Assembly: GCA_049520395.1 (NCBI GenBank) | Contig: JBEKPV010000001.1 | Location: 7,566 to 71,565 of the forward strand | DNA from: UBA1161 sp049520395 | GTDB taxonomy: Bacteria > Planctomycetota > Phycisphaerae > Tepidisphaerales > Tepidisphaeraceae | Reading direction: 5' to 3' | Length of the DNA: 64,000 nt | Shown here: positions 35,494 to 43,835 of the stretch, in pieces | Numbering within the stretch: the first letter of the stretch is position 1 | How the letters are laid out: each line of letters starts with the position of its first letter | Notes under the pieces: generated by a model | What the model saw: only the letters and a program-made list of their open reading frames with translations | Database searches by the model: none | What the model was told of the DNA's origin: nothing | Position numbers and translations under genes: made by a program

Positions 35494-37122
35494 ATGGCCA
35501 CGAAGCAGATGAAATTTGATAGCGGCGCACGGGCGGAGATTGCCAGCGGATTATCGCAACTGGCTCGGGCAGTAAAGTCGACCCTCGGCCCGCGCGGGCG
35601 GAATGTGGTGTTGCAGAAATCGTTTGGCAGCCCTCGCATCACCAAGGACGGGGTGACCGTCTCCAAGGAGATCGAACTCCCTCAGCCGTTCGAAAATATG
35701 GGGGCGAAGCTGGTGAACATGGTCGCCAGCAAGACGAGCGATGTCGCCGGCGATGGGACGACCACGGCGACGGTTTTGGCCGAGGCGATTTATCTTGAAG
35801 GTTTGCGAATGGTGACGACGGGAGTGAATCCCGTGACCATTCAGCGAGGGATCGTGAAGGCGGCGGAAATCGCGGCGGAGGCGATCACCCAGCAGTCCAA
35901 GAAAGTGAAAGGCCGCGAGGATTACAAGCGCGTGGCCACGATCAGCGCCAACGGCGATGAAAAAATCGGCGATCTGATGGCCGACGCCATGGAAAAAGTC
36001 GGCAAGGAAGGCGTCATCACCGTGGATGAGGGCAAGAGCACCGAATCGGTTCTGGAATACACCGAGGGGATGCAGTTCGATAAAGGATATTTGTCCCCTT
36101 ATTTCCTGACCAATAGCACCACGCTTGAAACGGTGATGGAAAACTGCCTGATTCTCCTGCACGAAAAGAAGATTGCGAATCTGGCGGAGTTGCTGCCGCT
36201 GCTGAATAAAGTGGCGACGGCGGGGCGTCCGCTGCTGATCATTGCCGAAGATGTCGAGGCGGAAGCGCTGGCGGCATTGGTCGTCAACAAACTGCGCGGC
36301 GTCCTTCAGGTGTGCGCCGTCAAGGCGCCGGGGTTCGGCGATCGACGCAAGGCGATGATGGGCGATCTGGCCGTCGTCGTCGGCGGGAAATTCATCAGCG
36401 AAGACCTCGGCCTGAAATTGGAAAATGTCGAAATGTCCGATCTCGGCTCGGCCAAGCGAATCGTCGTGGATAAGGACAATACGCTGATCGTGGAAGGCGC
36501 CGGCAAGCGCAAGGAAATCGACGCGCGGGCGGATCAGATTCGCAAGCAGATCGAATTGACGACCAGCGATTACGACCGCGAGAAATTGCAGGAACGCCTG
36601 GCGAAGTTGACCGGCGGGGTCGCCGTCATCAAGGCGGGCGCGGCTACCGAAACGGAGATGAAGGAGCGCAAGGACCTGATCGACGACGCCCTCCACGCCA
36701 CCAAAGCGGCGGCGGAAGAAGGGATCGTTCCGGGCGGCGGGGTGGCGTTTTTGCGGGCGATCGAAGCCGTGGAAAATGGAAAGTCCAAGGCCCGCGGCGA
36801 CGAAAAGCTTGGATTTGATATCGTCGCCTCCGCCCTTCGTTCGCCGGCGCGGCAGATCGCCGACAATGCGGGCGAGGACGGAGAGGTCATCGTCGCCGAG
36901 ATTCTGAATAATAAAAATCCAGCCTGGGGATACGATGCCGCCAGCGGGGAATATGTGGATATGCTTAAAGCCGGCATTATCGATCCGACCAAAGTGGCTC
37001 GCACGGCGCTGCTGAATGCGGCAAGCGTGAGTGGACTGGCGCTGACGACGGAGGTCATGCTGACCGAATTGAAGGAGAAGAAAGGCGAGGAGGCCACGCC
37101 CGTTGTCGGGGCGGTGGTTTGA
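35494..37122 (+). CDS. groL: chaperonin GroEL, paralog 2
   Basis: 542 residues from the ATG of MATKQMKFDS (an upstream in-frame ATG adds four). It has the full GroEL core (DGTTTATVLAEAI, KAPGFGDRRKAMMGDLA, VPGGGVAFLRA) but no GGM tail; it ends ELKEKKGEEATPVVGAVV. It is operonic with groES. Compared with paralog 1 the apical region differs most, suggesting a different client set. Confidence 0.96.
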   Translation: MATKQMKFDSGARAEIASGLSQLARAVKSTLGPRGRNVVLQKSFGSPRITKDGVTVSKEIELPQPFENMGAKLVNMVASKTSDVAGDGTTTATVLAEAIYLEGLRMVTTGVNPVTIQRGIVKAAEIAAEAITQQSKKVKGREDYKRVATISANGDEKIGDLMADAMEKVGKEGVITVDEGKSTESVLEYTEGMQFDKGYLSPYFLTNSTTLETVMENCLILLHEKKIANLAELLPLLNKVATAGRPLLIIAEDVEAEALAALVVNKLRGVLQVCAVKAPGFGDRRKAMMGDLAVVVGGKFISEDLGLKLENVEMSDLGSAKRIVVDKDNTLIVEGAGKRKEIDARADQIRKQIELTTSDYDREKLQERLAKLTGGVAVIKAGAATETEMKERKDLIDDALHATKAAAEEGIVPGGGVAFLRAIEAVENGKSKARGDEKLGFDIVASALRSPARQIADNAGEDGEVIVAEILNNKNPAWGYDAASGEYVDMLKAGIIDPTKVARTALLNAASVSGLALTTEVMLTELKEKKGEEATPVVGAVV

Positions 37123-37232
37123 GGCCTTCTTCAGATCCGGCTGCCGATGAACGGCGAAAATTAGAATCCGCTGCCTAATTCACGCTACAATCGGGGGGTC
37201 GTGTCGGGACAGGCTTTCCGCAGGGAGCAAAT

Positions 37233-37439
37233 ATGCGATTTTCCGTGACGGTTGACCGGGACGAAGATGGCGTCTGGGTCAGCCAATGCCCGGCCATTCC
37301 AGGGTGCGTGAGCCAGGGACGGACCAAAGCCGAGGCGATGAAGAATATTCAGCGGGCAATAAAGTTGTGCCTGGAAGTGCGCGCAGAGCGCGGATTGCCG
37401 CTGACCGTCGAGACTCGTCAGGTCGAGGTGACGGTCTGA
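37233..37439 (+). CDS. hicB: HicB-type antitoxin
   Basis: 68 residues. Partial RNase H-fold HicB: FSVTVDRDEDGVWVSQCPAI, PGCVSQGRTKAEAMKNIQ. No DNA-binding C-terminal domain is present, so this is the short form. Its stop overlaps the hicA start (ATGA-like TGATG). Order antitoxin-toxin. Confidence 0.88.
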   Translation: MRFSVTVDRDEDGVWVSQCPAIPGCVSQGRTKAEAMKNIQRAIKLCLEVRAERGLPLTVETRQVEVTV

Positions 37440-37666
37440 TGGGTTCGGTTCTCCCTGTGCTTAGCGGCAAAGAGGTGGTCCGAATATTCGGGCGACTCGG
37501 CTGGCAGGTCGCAAGGCAGAAGGCAAGCCATATAATCCTGGTGAAGTCAGGCGAAATTGCCACTTTGTCGGTGCCGGACCATAAGGAAGTGGCTCGCGGA
37601 ACACTGCGAAGCCTCATCCGTGACGCGAACCTAAGCGTTCATGACTTCCTCAAAGCGGCAAAGTAA
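37439..37666 (+). CDS. hicA: HicA-type mRNA interferase toxin
   Basis: 75 residues. dsRBD-like HicA fold: LSGKEVVRIFGRLGWQVARQ, the active-site His in KASHIILVK, then VPDHKEVARGTLRSLIRDA. The start at 37439 overlaps hicB by one base; a longer in-frame reading from 37286 lies over hicB and is rejected. 10 bp before dnaJ. Confidence 0.88.
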   Translation: MGSVLPVLSGKEVVRIFGRLGWQVARQKASHIILVKSGEIATLSVPDHKEVARGTLRSLIRDANLSVHDFLKAAK

Positions 37667-37676
37667 AGGTCGATTT

Positions 37677-38828
37677 ATGGCCTCTGCCAAGCGAGATTAT
37701 TACGAAATTCTGGGAGTCACCCGGACCGCTGATGGAGAAGAAATCAAGCGCGCCTACCGGCGGCTGGCGATGAAATATCACCCCGACCGGACCAACGGGG
37801 ACAAAACCGAGGCCGAGGCGCGGTTCAAGGAATGCTCCGAGGCCTACGAGATTTTGGGCGACGACGCCAAACGCCAGCGTTACGACCGATTCGGTCATCA
37901 GGGAGTAACGGGCCAGCACGATTTTTCGCACATGGACGTGACGGACATCTTTTCGATGTTCGACGAGATTTTCGGGGGAGCGTTCGGGGCGGGACGAGGC
38001 GCGCCGCGAAGCGGCGGCAGAGGCCGCGGACCGGTGCGCGGATACGACCTGGAAACGCGGGTGGAATTGACGTTGTCGGAAGTGGCCGGCGGAAGCGATA
38101 AAACATTGGAGTTCGAGCGGCAGGATCGCTGCGAACATTGCGCCGGAAGCGGCGCCAAGTCGGGAACCAGTCCGGTTGTGTGCGTGCAATGCGGCGGTCA
38201 GGGACGTGTGGCGCAGCAGGGTTTTGGCGGGATGTTCCGGATGGTGGTCGCCTGCCCCAATTGCCGAGGCCGGGGCAGCGTGATCCGCGAACATTGCCCG
38301 CAATGCGGCGGGAGCGGGCGGCAATTGCGCAAGCGCGCGGTCGTCGTGAAAATTCCCGCCGGCGTGCATGACGGACAAGCGGTCCGCGTCACCGGCGAGG
38401 GCGAAGCCGGCGAGAACGGCGCGCCGCCGGGCGATTTGCATGTGTACATCACGGTCAAGGAGCATCCGGTTTTCACGCGGCATAACAACGACCTGGTCTG
38501 CCAGGTGCCGATCTCGTTCACCGAAGCGGCGCTGGGCGCCGCCGTCGAGGTTCCGACGCTCAAGGGGAGCGAATCGCTCGATATTCCGGCGGGAACGCAG
38601 CACGGCGAGGTCTTCAAACTCAAGGGAAAGGGTTTGCCGGACGTGCGATCGTATCGCAACGGCGACGAGCTGGTTCAGATCGTCATCGAAGTGCCGCGAA
38701 AATTGAATGAGAGGCAGAAAGCGCTGCTGCGTGAACTGGCCGCGACGGAAGACGCCCGGCTCAAGCAGGAGCGCAAGGGATTTCTGGACAAGCTGAAAGA
38801 TCTGATCAAGGGAGAGGAGAAGAAGTAA
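37677..38828 (+). CDS. dnaJ: chaperone protein DnaJ
   Basis: 383 residues. J domain (KRDYYEILGV, KYHPD), Gly/Arg-rich linker, and four zinc-finger repeats: CEHCAGSG, CVQCGGQG, CPNCRGRG, CPQCGGSG, then the substrate-binding domains. Start is the ATG of MASAKRDYY with AAAGG upstream. It is followed by grpE; dnaK is not in the window. Confidence 0.96.
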   Translation: MASAKRDYYEILGVTRTADGEEIKRAYRRLAMKYHPDRTNGDKTEAEARFKECSEAYEILGDDAKRQRYDRFGHQGVTGQHDFSHMDVTDIFSMFDEIFGGAFGAGRGAPRSGGRGRGPVRGYDLETRVELTLSEVAGGSDKTLEFERQDRCEHCAGSGAKSGTSPVVCVQCGGQGRVAQQGFGGMFRMVVACPNCRGRGSVIREHCPQCGGSGRQLRKRAVVVKIPAGVHDGQAVRVTGEGEAGENGAPPGDLHVYITVKEHPVFTRHNNDLVCQVPISFTEAALGAAVEVPTLKGSESLDIPAGTQHGEVFKLKGKGLPDVRSYRNGDELVQIVIEVPRKLNERQKALLRELAATEDARLKQERKGFLDKLKDLIKGEEKK

Positions 38829-38883
38829 GCCCCGGAGTCGCGTTTTTTGCGATTTCGGCCTTTTTCCGAAGGAATAGACGATC

Positions 38884-39408
38884 ATGAGCACAAGCCAACG
38901 ACCATCGGAATCGAGCGCCGAGGAATCCGGCGAACTGGAGCGGATCAAGCTGGAGCGCGATGCTCTGCAGCAGGAGCGGGACAACTTGTTCGATCGGCTC
39001 GCCCGCGCGACCGCGGAATTTCAAAATGCGCGCCGACGTTTGGAAGGCGATAAAGAGGCGGCCGTCGCATTCGCCAACAGCTCGCTGATCACCAGTCTGC
39101 TGCCGGTGATCGACAATTTCGAGCGGGCGCTGTCCGTCGATCCCGCCAAGGCGGACGCGGCAACGATTTTGAAGGGAATGCAGATTGTTCACGATCAGTG
39201 GATGACGGTTTTAAAGAGCCAATTTGTGGAGACGATCGCGCCGCAGCCTGGGACGCCGTTTGATCCGGCGACCATGCAAGCGCTGATCCACCAGGATAAC
39301 GACAAATATCCGGAGAACACCGTGACGCAACTGCTGCAAAACGGATATGCCCTGCACGGTCGGACGCTGCGTCCCGCGCAAGTGGCGGTCAGCAAATCCG
39401 CGAAATGA
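38884..39408 (+). CDS. grpE: nucleotide exchange factor GrpE
   Basis: 174 residues. An N-terminal acidic region and coiled coil (ELERIKLERDALQQERDNL), the central AEFQNARRR, LLPVIDNFERAL, and a C-terminal beta domain (NGYALHGRTLRPAQVAVSK). It releases ADP from DnaK. 55 bp after dnaJ. Confidence 0.95.
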   Translation: MSTSQRPSESSAEESGELERIKLERDALQQERDNLFDRLARATAEFQNARRRLEGDKEAAVAFANSSLITSLLPVIDNFERALSVDPAKADAATILKGMQIVHDQWMTVLKSQFVETIAPQPGTPFDPATMQALIHQDNDKYPENTVTQLLQNGYALHGRTLRPAQVAVSKSAK

Positions 39409-39418
39409 GGCCGCTTTC

Positions 39419-39793
39419 ATGCCGACGTATGAGTACAAATGCGGCGCCTGCGGGAACGAGTTTGAGAAATATCAGTCGATCACGTCATCGCCGATTCGTA
39501 AATGTCCCAAGTGTGGAAAGAGCCGGGTGAAGCGGCTGATCGGAACGGGCGCGGGCGTGATTTTCAAGGGGGCGGGATTTTACCAGACGGATTATCGCAG
39601 CGAATCGTATAAGACGGGCGCCAAGAACGACGGCGGCGGGGGGGAAACCGCCAAGACGGGCGGCGAATCGAAGCCGGCGACGGAAACCGCCAAGCCCGCC
39701 GCGGCGGCGGCGGGATCGACGGAAACCCCCGCGCCGGCCAAGCCCGCGGACCCCAAACCGGAGCCGGCGAGCAAAAGAAAATCCGCCAAGTAG
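39419..39793 (+). CDS. FmdB-type zinc-ribbon protein
   Basis: 124 residues. The N-terminal 45 residues form the FmdB/CxxC zinc ribbon (MPTYEYKCGACGNEFEKYQ, RKCPKCGKSRVKRLIG) with four Cys. The remainder is a low-complexity Ala/Pro/Lys tail. Start 11 bp after grpE. Role unknown; probably regulatory or RNA/ribosome-linked. Confidence 0.85.
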   Translation: MPTYEYKCGACGNEFEKYQSITSSPIRKCPKCGKSRVKRLIGTGAGVIFKGAGFYQTDYRSESYKTGAKNDGGGGETAKTGGESKPATETAKPAAAAAGSTETPAPAKPADPKPEPASKRKSAK

Positions 39794-39799
39794 TCCTTT

Positions 39800-40006
39800 A
39801 TGCAATGCCCCATTTGCAAAAAAACGGCGGCATCCGCGGACGACCCGGTCGCGCCGAATCGGTTTTTCCCATTTTGCGGGGAACGATGCAAATTGATCGA
39901 CCTGGGACGCTGGCTTGACGAGAAATATTGGATCGCCGCGGAAGAGCGCCGGGATTCGCAAAAGCGCGGTCCATCGGGGCCGGATTCCCAGCGGGGAAAC
40001 GGTTAG
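39800..40006 (+). CDS. yacG: DNA gyrase inhibitor YacG
   Basis: 68 residues. MQCPICKK and FFPFCGERCKLIDLGRWLDE supply the C-x2-C and C-x3-C zinc site of YacG, followed by W-L-x-E-x-Y. YacG binds GyrB and blocks DNA binding. 7 bp after the FmdB-type gene. Confidence 0.88.
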   Translation: MQCPICKKTAASADDPVAPNRFFPFCGERCKLIDLGRWLDEKYWIAAEERRDSQKRGPSGPDSQRGNG

Positions 40007-40035
40007 TTGGAACGGGGGTTGTGGTACACTATAAT
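40007..40035 (+). promoter_or_regulatory. sigma-70-type promoter
   Basis: TTGGAA (40007-40012), 17-bp spacer, TATAAT (40030-40035). It serves the membrane protein at 40,119, giving a leader of about 75 nt. Confidence 0.65.
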
Positions 40036-40118
40036 CGCCGCCGATGTGTCCGCCGCCGCTTCGATGAGGGGATTGGCGTTTGAGGCGGCCGAGTCTGATG
40101 GGAAAGGAGCTTCTGTCC

Positions 40119-41855
40119 ATGTCGGGCGAAGGTCGAGTAATCCATGGCGTCGATTGGCAGCAGACATTTCCTTTCATCCAGATTTTCAATTCCTTCCGCG
40201 TAGCCATTCATCTGTCCAAGCTGGCGCTGGGATTGGCGTTATTGCTCTCCGTCTGGATCGGTGGAGCGGTGCTGGATGGTATCTGGTTTCACAGCGCGCG
40301 AGCCTTGCCGGGCGAAATCGGCGCCTACAGCCAGATCGCCTCGAACGATTCCGGGCAATCGTTGACGCAGTGGCGGGACGAGACGCGCTCCCAAATTGAA
40401 GCGACTTACGCCGGGATGCTGGAAGATTATGGCGTCATTACGCCCGGGGACAACGAGGCGCCGGCGGATGAGTATCAGAGAGCGCTGGATACGGCGAAGA
40501 AGGGGGATTCGCTGGGCGACTTGGAAAAGAAGATCGCGGAGCGGCGGGATGCCGCGGTGAAGCAGGCGGATTCGGATTATGACACCGCTGTCCGGTCGGC
40601 GGACTCCAGGAACCTGGATCAGGTGAAACACGACGCCGCCACTGCCCGCGACGAGGCGAAGATGGCGGCGTTCGATCGCGCCAGGGCGGACGAGGAACAG
40701 GCCCAGGAGATTAATGGCGAAGGCCTCTTTTCCGCATTCTTTGGATATGAAATTCACCAGGTCTACCTGGTCGTGCAGGCGGTGGCGCACAACAACTGGG
40801 TCGCTCCCGACGGAGCGGTGGAGCATCTATTCAACTTCTTCACGGTCGGGCCGGTCTGGCTGATCTTCCATCACACGATATTTTTCGTCTTCTTCGGACT
40901 TTGGTTCCTGCTGATCTGGGCGCTGTTCGGCGGCGCCATCAGCCGCATCGCCGCCGTGCAGGTGGCGCGGGACGAGAAGATTTCCATTCGTCAGGCGATG
41001 AACTTCGCGGTAGGCAAACTCCTGTCGTTCGGCTCAGCCCCGGTGATTCCGGTGGCCATCGTCCTGGCGATCGGACTCATCCTCGCGGCGGCCGCGCTGC
41101 TCGGGAACATCCCCTTCGTCGGGCCTATTGCCATCGGCGCGTGTTTCGCCTTCGCATTGCTGGCGGGCTTCGTCATGACCCTGGTTCTGCTGGGGACGGC
41201 CGGCGGATTCAATTTGATGTATCCAACCATCGCGGTCGAGGGCTCCGACAGCTTTGACGCCATCAGCCGGAGCTTCAGCTATGTCTACGCGCGACCGTGG
41301 CGAATGCTGTTCTATTCGCTCGTCGCCCTGGTCTATGGGGCGGCCACTTATATTTTCGTGCACTGCTTCATCTATATCATGCTGGTGCTGGCCCATCATT
41401 TTGTGGGCATGGGGATCTTCACGCGGGCGGCCGATTCGCGGGATTTGTTGTCGGTGATGTGGCCCAGCCCGGTGACGACGGGCCGCGTGGCGTATACCGT
41501 CCACTATGACGCGCTGGGCCCCGGGCAATCCCTCGGGGCATTTTTCATCCATATCTGGGTGAGTTTGCTGGTGTCGTTTTTGGGAAGTTTTGCGATCAGC
41601 CTCTATTTTTCCGCCAACACGATCATTTATTACTTAATGCGTCAGGAAGTGGACAGCACGGAGATGGATGATGTTTACCTGGAGCAGTCGCCGGATGACC
41701 AGGATCCATCGATGCCGATGGGGATGGAACCGGTGCACGTGTCCGCGGCGGTGACGGTGATCAGCGCGACGGCGGAACCGCCCGCTGAGGAGCCGAAGGA
41801 TTTGCCGCCTCCGGCCGCGCCCGAGCCGCCCAACGAGACGCCGGCTTCGTCCTAA
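40119..41855 (+). CDS. polytopic membrane protein, unknown function
   Basis: 578 residues from an ATG preceded by AAAGGAG. It has one TM near residues 30-50, then a long soluble helical segment rich in Glu/Asp/Lys/Arg (about 90-200), then about five or six TM helices (for example PVIPVAIVLAIGLILAAAAL, FHHTIFFVFFGLWFLLIW) and a Pro/Glu-rich cytosolic tail. I recognise no family. Own promoter; last chromosomal gene before tRNA-Arg. Confidence 0.75.
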   Translation: MSGEGRVIHGVDWQQTFPFIQIFNSFRVAIHLSKLALGLALLLSVWIGGAVLDGIWFHSARALPGEIGAYSQIASNDSGQSLTQWRDETRSQIEATYAGMLEDYGVITPGDNEAPADEYQRALDTAKKGDSLGDLEKKIAERRDAAVKQADSDYDTAVRSADSRNLDQVKHDAATARDEAKMAAFDRARADEEQAQEINGEGLFSAFFGYEIHQVYLVVQAVAHNNWVAPDGAVEHLFNFFTVGPVWLIFHHTIFFVFFGLWFLLIWALFGGAISRIAAVQVARDEKISIRQAMNFAVGKLLSFGSAPVIPVAIVLAIGLILAAAALLGNIPFVGPIAIGACFAFALLAGFVMTLVLLGTAGGFNLMYPTIAVEGSDSFDAISRSFSYVYARPWRMLFYSLVALVYGAATYIFVHCFIYIMLVLAHHFVGMGIFTRAADSRDLLSVMWPSPVTTGRVAYTVHYDALGPGQSLGAFFIHIWVSLLVSFLGSFAISLYFSANTIIYYLMRQEVDSTEMDDVYLEQSPDDQDPSMPMGMEPVHVSAAVTVISATAEPPAEEPKDLPPPAAPEPPNETPASS

Positions 41856-41873
41856 ATTCTCGCGGCGCTGCGG

Positions 41874-41879
41874 TATAAT
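41874..41879 (+). promoter_or_regulatory. -10 element of the tRNA-Arg gene
   Basis: TATAAT ends 11 bp before the mature tRNA 5' end, a normal spacing for a tRNA promoter. The -35 is not obvious. Confidence 0.55.
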
Positions 41880-41890
41880 GGGATTTTGCC

Positions 41891-41964
41891 GCACCCGTAG
41901 CTCAATTGGACAGAGCATCGGTCTTCGGAACCGAGGGTTGGGGGTTCGACTCCCTCCGGGTGCG
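41891..41964 (+). tRNA. tRNA-Arg (anticodon TCG)
   Basis: The acceptor arms GCACCCG and CGGGTGC pair fully. The anticodon stem TCGGT/ACCGA encloses loop CTTCGGA, giving anticodon TCG (Arg, codon CGA). The T arm has loop TTCGACT. CCA is not encoded. Its 3' half is repeated at 57,607-57,693, marking it as the integration site of the downstream element. Confidence 0.93.
41923..41963 (+). other. attL core in tRNA-Arg
   Basis: The 41 bp from the anticodon loop (CTTCGGAACC) to the 3' end of the acceptor stem. The same sequence, split by an insertion, occurs at 57607. Tyrosine integrases commonly use the anticodon loop as crossover. Confidence 0.75.
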
Positions 41965-42015
41965 TTCAGGTCTGACAAGGACTTACGAACGCCCCTGTGT
42001 CGCCCAGCCACGGTT

Positions 42016-42039
42016 CCGTACTAAACTCCGTACTAAACT
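42016..42039 (+). repeat. tandem 12-bp direct repeat by attL
   Basis: CCGTACTAAACT occurs twice back to back, about 50 bp inside the element and 92 bp before the integrase ATG. Arm-type integrase binding sites often have this form and place. Confidence 0.5.
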
Positions 42040-42130
42040 CACGCCCTGGTGAAAAAAACACCCCAGGGCCGCATAGCCAGAACTTGCGGTCGAGCCTTTT
42101 TTTCGAGGCTTCTTCGACTGGAGGTTTGGT

Positions 42131-42901
42131 ATGTCCCGTCCGAACAAAATCTGGTTTCGCAAGGATATCGGCTGCTGGATGGTTACCCTCGGCGGAAAGA
42201 GAATCCGCCTTGCCGACGGGCGCGAGAACAAAAAACTGGCCCAGCAGAAGTTCCACGAACTGGCGGCAGAACAGCCCAAGGCGCCCGAAGCAGCTTCTGC
42301 TCGCGTTGCCGATGTCATCGAGGCTTTTCTCGCCTGGACGAAAATTCACCGCAGCGAAGAAACCAATCGCAATTACCTTTGGTTCGGCCAGGCATTTTCG
42401 GAACATTCCGGCTACCTGCCGGTTGCCGAACTGAAGCCCATCCACGTCACCCGCTGGGTGGACGGGAAGGGGTGGAACCAGACGACGCAGCGGAACGCCC
42501 GCCGCTCCATTCACCGGGCATTCTCCTGGGCGTGCGAGGAAGGGATACTCGCCCGCAACCCGCTGCAGGGGATGAAATGCCCGAGGGCGATGACCCGGAC
42601 CCGCTTCATGACCGATGCGGAATTCCGATCGCTGATGAGGAATTCCGCCCTCGATTTCAAACTGTTGCTTTTTTCCCTCCAACAAACCGGCTGCCGGCCA
42701 AAAGAGGCGCAGACGCTTACATGGGATAAGGTGCGGGAAGATCGTTGGGTGCTTACGGATCACAAGACCGCCTACAAGGTGCAGAAGCCCCGCGTGATCT
42801 ACCTGACGGCGCCCATGCGGAAGCTCATGGCGGTGCTGCGAAGCCGCAGCACCGGTCCGCATGTCTTTCTAAATCGACAGAAAAAGCCCTGGACTAACAA
42901 T
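42131..42901 (+). pseudogene. tyrosine integrase, 3' truncated
   Basis: About 257 genuine residues. GGAGG precedes the ATG. An AP2-like N-terminus (IWFRKDIGCWMVTLGGKR), a SAM-like core-binding domain, and the first half of the catalytic domain with its first Arg (LQQTGCRPKEAQTLTW) are present up to FLNRQKKPWTNN. From there the frame runs antisense through a HigA-like gene to a stop at 43159, so HxxR and the nucleophile Tyr are missing. It cannot be active. Position beside attL shows it once drove insertion. Confidence 0.85.
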
Positions 42902-43113
42902 GCCAGCCACGTTTCGGGCGTGCTGCCGAACGCTTTCGTCAGCCGAATGGCCATTTCCGGACTGATGCCGGACTTACCATTGATGACGTTGTTGAGTGCC
43001 TGCCGCGTCACACCCAGCAGCTTTGCTCCATCGGTCACGGATAGCCCCGACGGTTCAAGGCACGCGCTCCGCACAATTCGTCCGGGATGGGCTGGGTTTT
43101 TCAGCATGTTCAC
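42898..43113 (-). pseudogene. HigA-like antitoxin, 3' truncated
   Basis: The first about 72 residues are a normal HigA-type XRE domain (GLSVTDGAKLLGVTRQALNN, SPEMAIRLTKAFGSTPETWL). After ETWLAL the frame enters antisense integrase sequence and stops at 42799. The usual C-terminal 20-25 residues are lost. Its GTG start overlaps the stop of the upstream XRE antitoxin (GTGA), so it was third in that operon. Confidence 0.8.
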
Positions 43114-43391
43114 CTCAAGGCAAAATCAATCCGCTTGCCGAGAAGATGCGCTACCTTAGCCATCGTGTTCAGCGTAATAGACGTGTTGTCCGGATCGAGC
43201 AGGCGGTCAATGCCCGTGCGGCTGGTCTTCAGGCGCTTTGCCATTTCGGCCTTGCTGATGTTTTGTTGACTCATGGCCTTTTCAAGCTCATGGGCAAGTT
43301 TGAACTTGATGGCCGATGCACGGCACTCTTCGAGAATGCCTTCATCTTCCAGAAAATCCTCAAACCGGGAACCCAAATGTTTCTTCTTCAT
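43110..43391 (-). CDS. XRE-family antitoxin
   Basis: 93 residues. Helix-turn-helix ISKAEMAKRLKTSRTGIDRL followed by NTSITLNTMAKVAHLLGK, typical of HigA2/XRE antitoxins that pair with Gp49-like toxins. It starts 8 bp after the toxin gene on the same strand. Confidence 0.85.
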   Translation of the reverse strand: MKKKHLGSRFEDFLEDEGILEECRASAIKFKLAHELEKAMSQQNISKAEMAKRLKTSRTGIDRLLDPDNTSITLNTMAKVAHLLGKRIDFALR

Positions 43392-43399
43392 AATGCCAC

Positions 43400-43744
43400 C
43401 TACTTCAATTGATTCATTCGCTTCAACGCCAAGTCCAGTTCGTGCCTCGGTGTTTTCTGCGTCTTCTTCACGAAACCATGCAGCAACACCATCGTCCGTC
43501 CCTCAACGCAAAACATCACGCGGGCGATGCGGTCGCCCAGCCGTGATCGCACCTCCCACAGCCCGTTTCCCAAGCCTCCCACCAGCGGCTTGCCGATGGG
43601 CCAGCAATACTGAACCTTTAGCACGTCATCGCCGATGATCTTCCGCTCTTCCTTCGCCAGCGACAGAAGCCATTCCCGCACAGGCTCGTTTCCGTGATCC
43701 GTCCGGAAGAACAGGACTTCAAGCTTTTTCTCACTGTCTGCCAT
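43400..43744 (-). CDS. Gp49/HigB-like toxin (RelE superfamily)
   Basis: 114 residues. GNEPVREWLLSLAKEERKII, GLWEVRSRLGDRIARVMFC and LLHGFVKKTQKTPRHELDLA match the phage-derived Gp49-like (HigB2) family. Toxin-first order with the XRE antitoxin downstream is standard for this type. Likely a stability module of the element. Confidence 0.88.
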   Translation of the reverse strand: MADSEKKLEVLFFRTDHGNEPVREWLLSLAKEERKIIGDDVLKVQYCWPIGKPLVGGLGNGLWEVRSRLGDRIARVMFCVEGRTMVLLHGFVKKTQKTPRHELDLALKRMNQLK

Positions 43745-43835
43745 ACTGTACCAAAAATTGTGCGCCTTGTCAACGCCGTCCCACGGACATTACCGGATGA
43801 CCGGACCCTTTCAATCCCGAAAATGCGAGCACTCC

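Noticed and set aside
41103..41130. GGGAACATCCCC resembling the attR 23-bp unit
   Set aside because: It lies in conserved-looking membrane-protein coding sequence and lacks the paired TCGGGG end.
43113..43159. C-terminal part of the 342-codon integrase frame as true integrase
   Set aside because: After 42,901 it is antisense to HigA-like and XRE sequence and lacks HxxR and Tyr.
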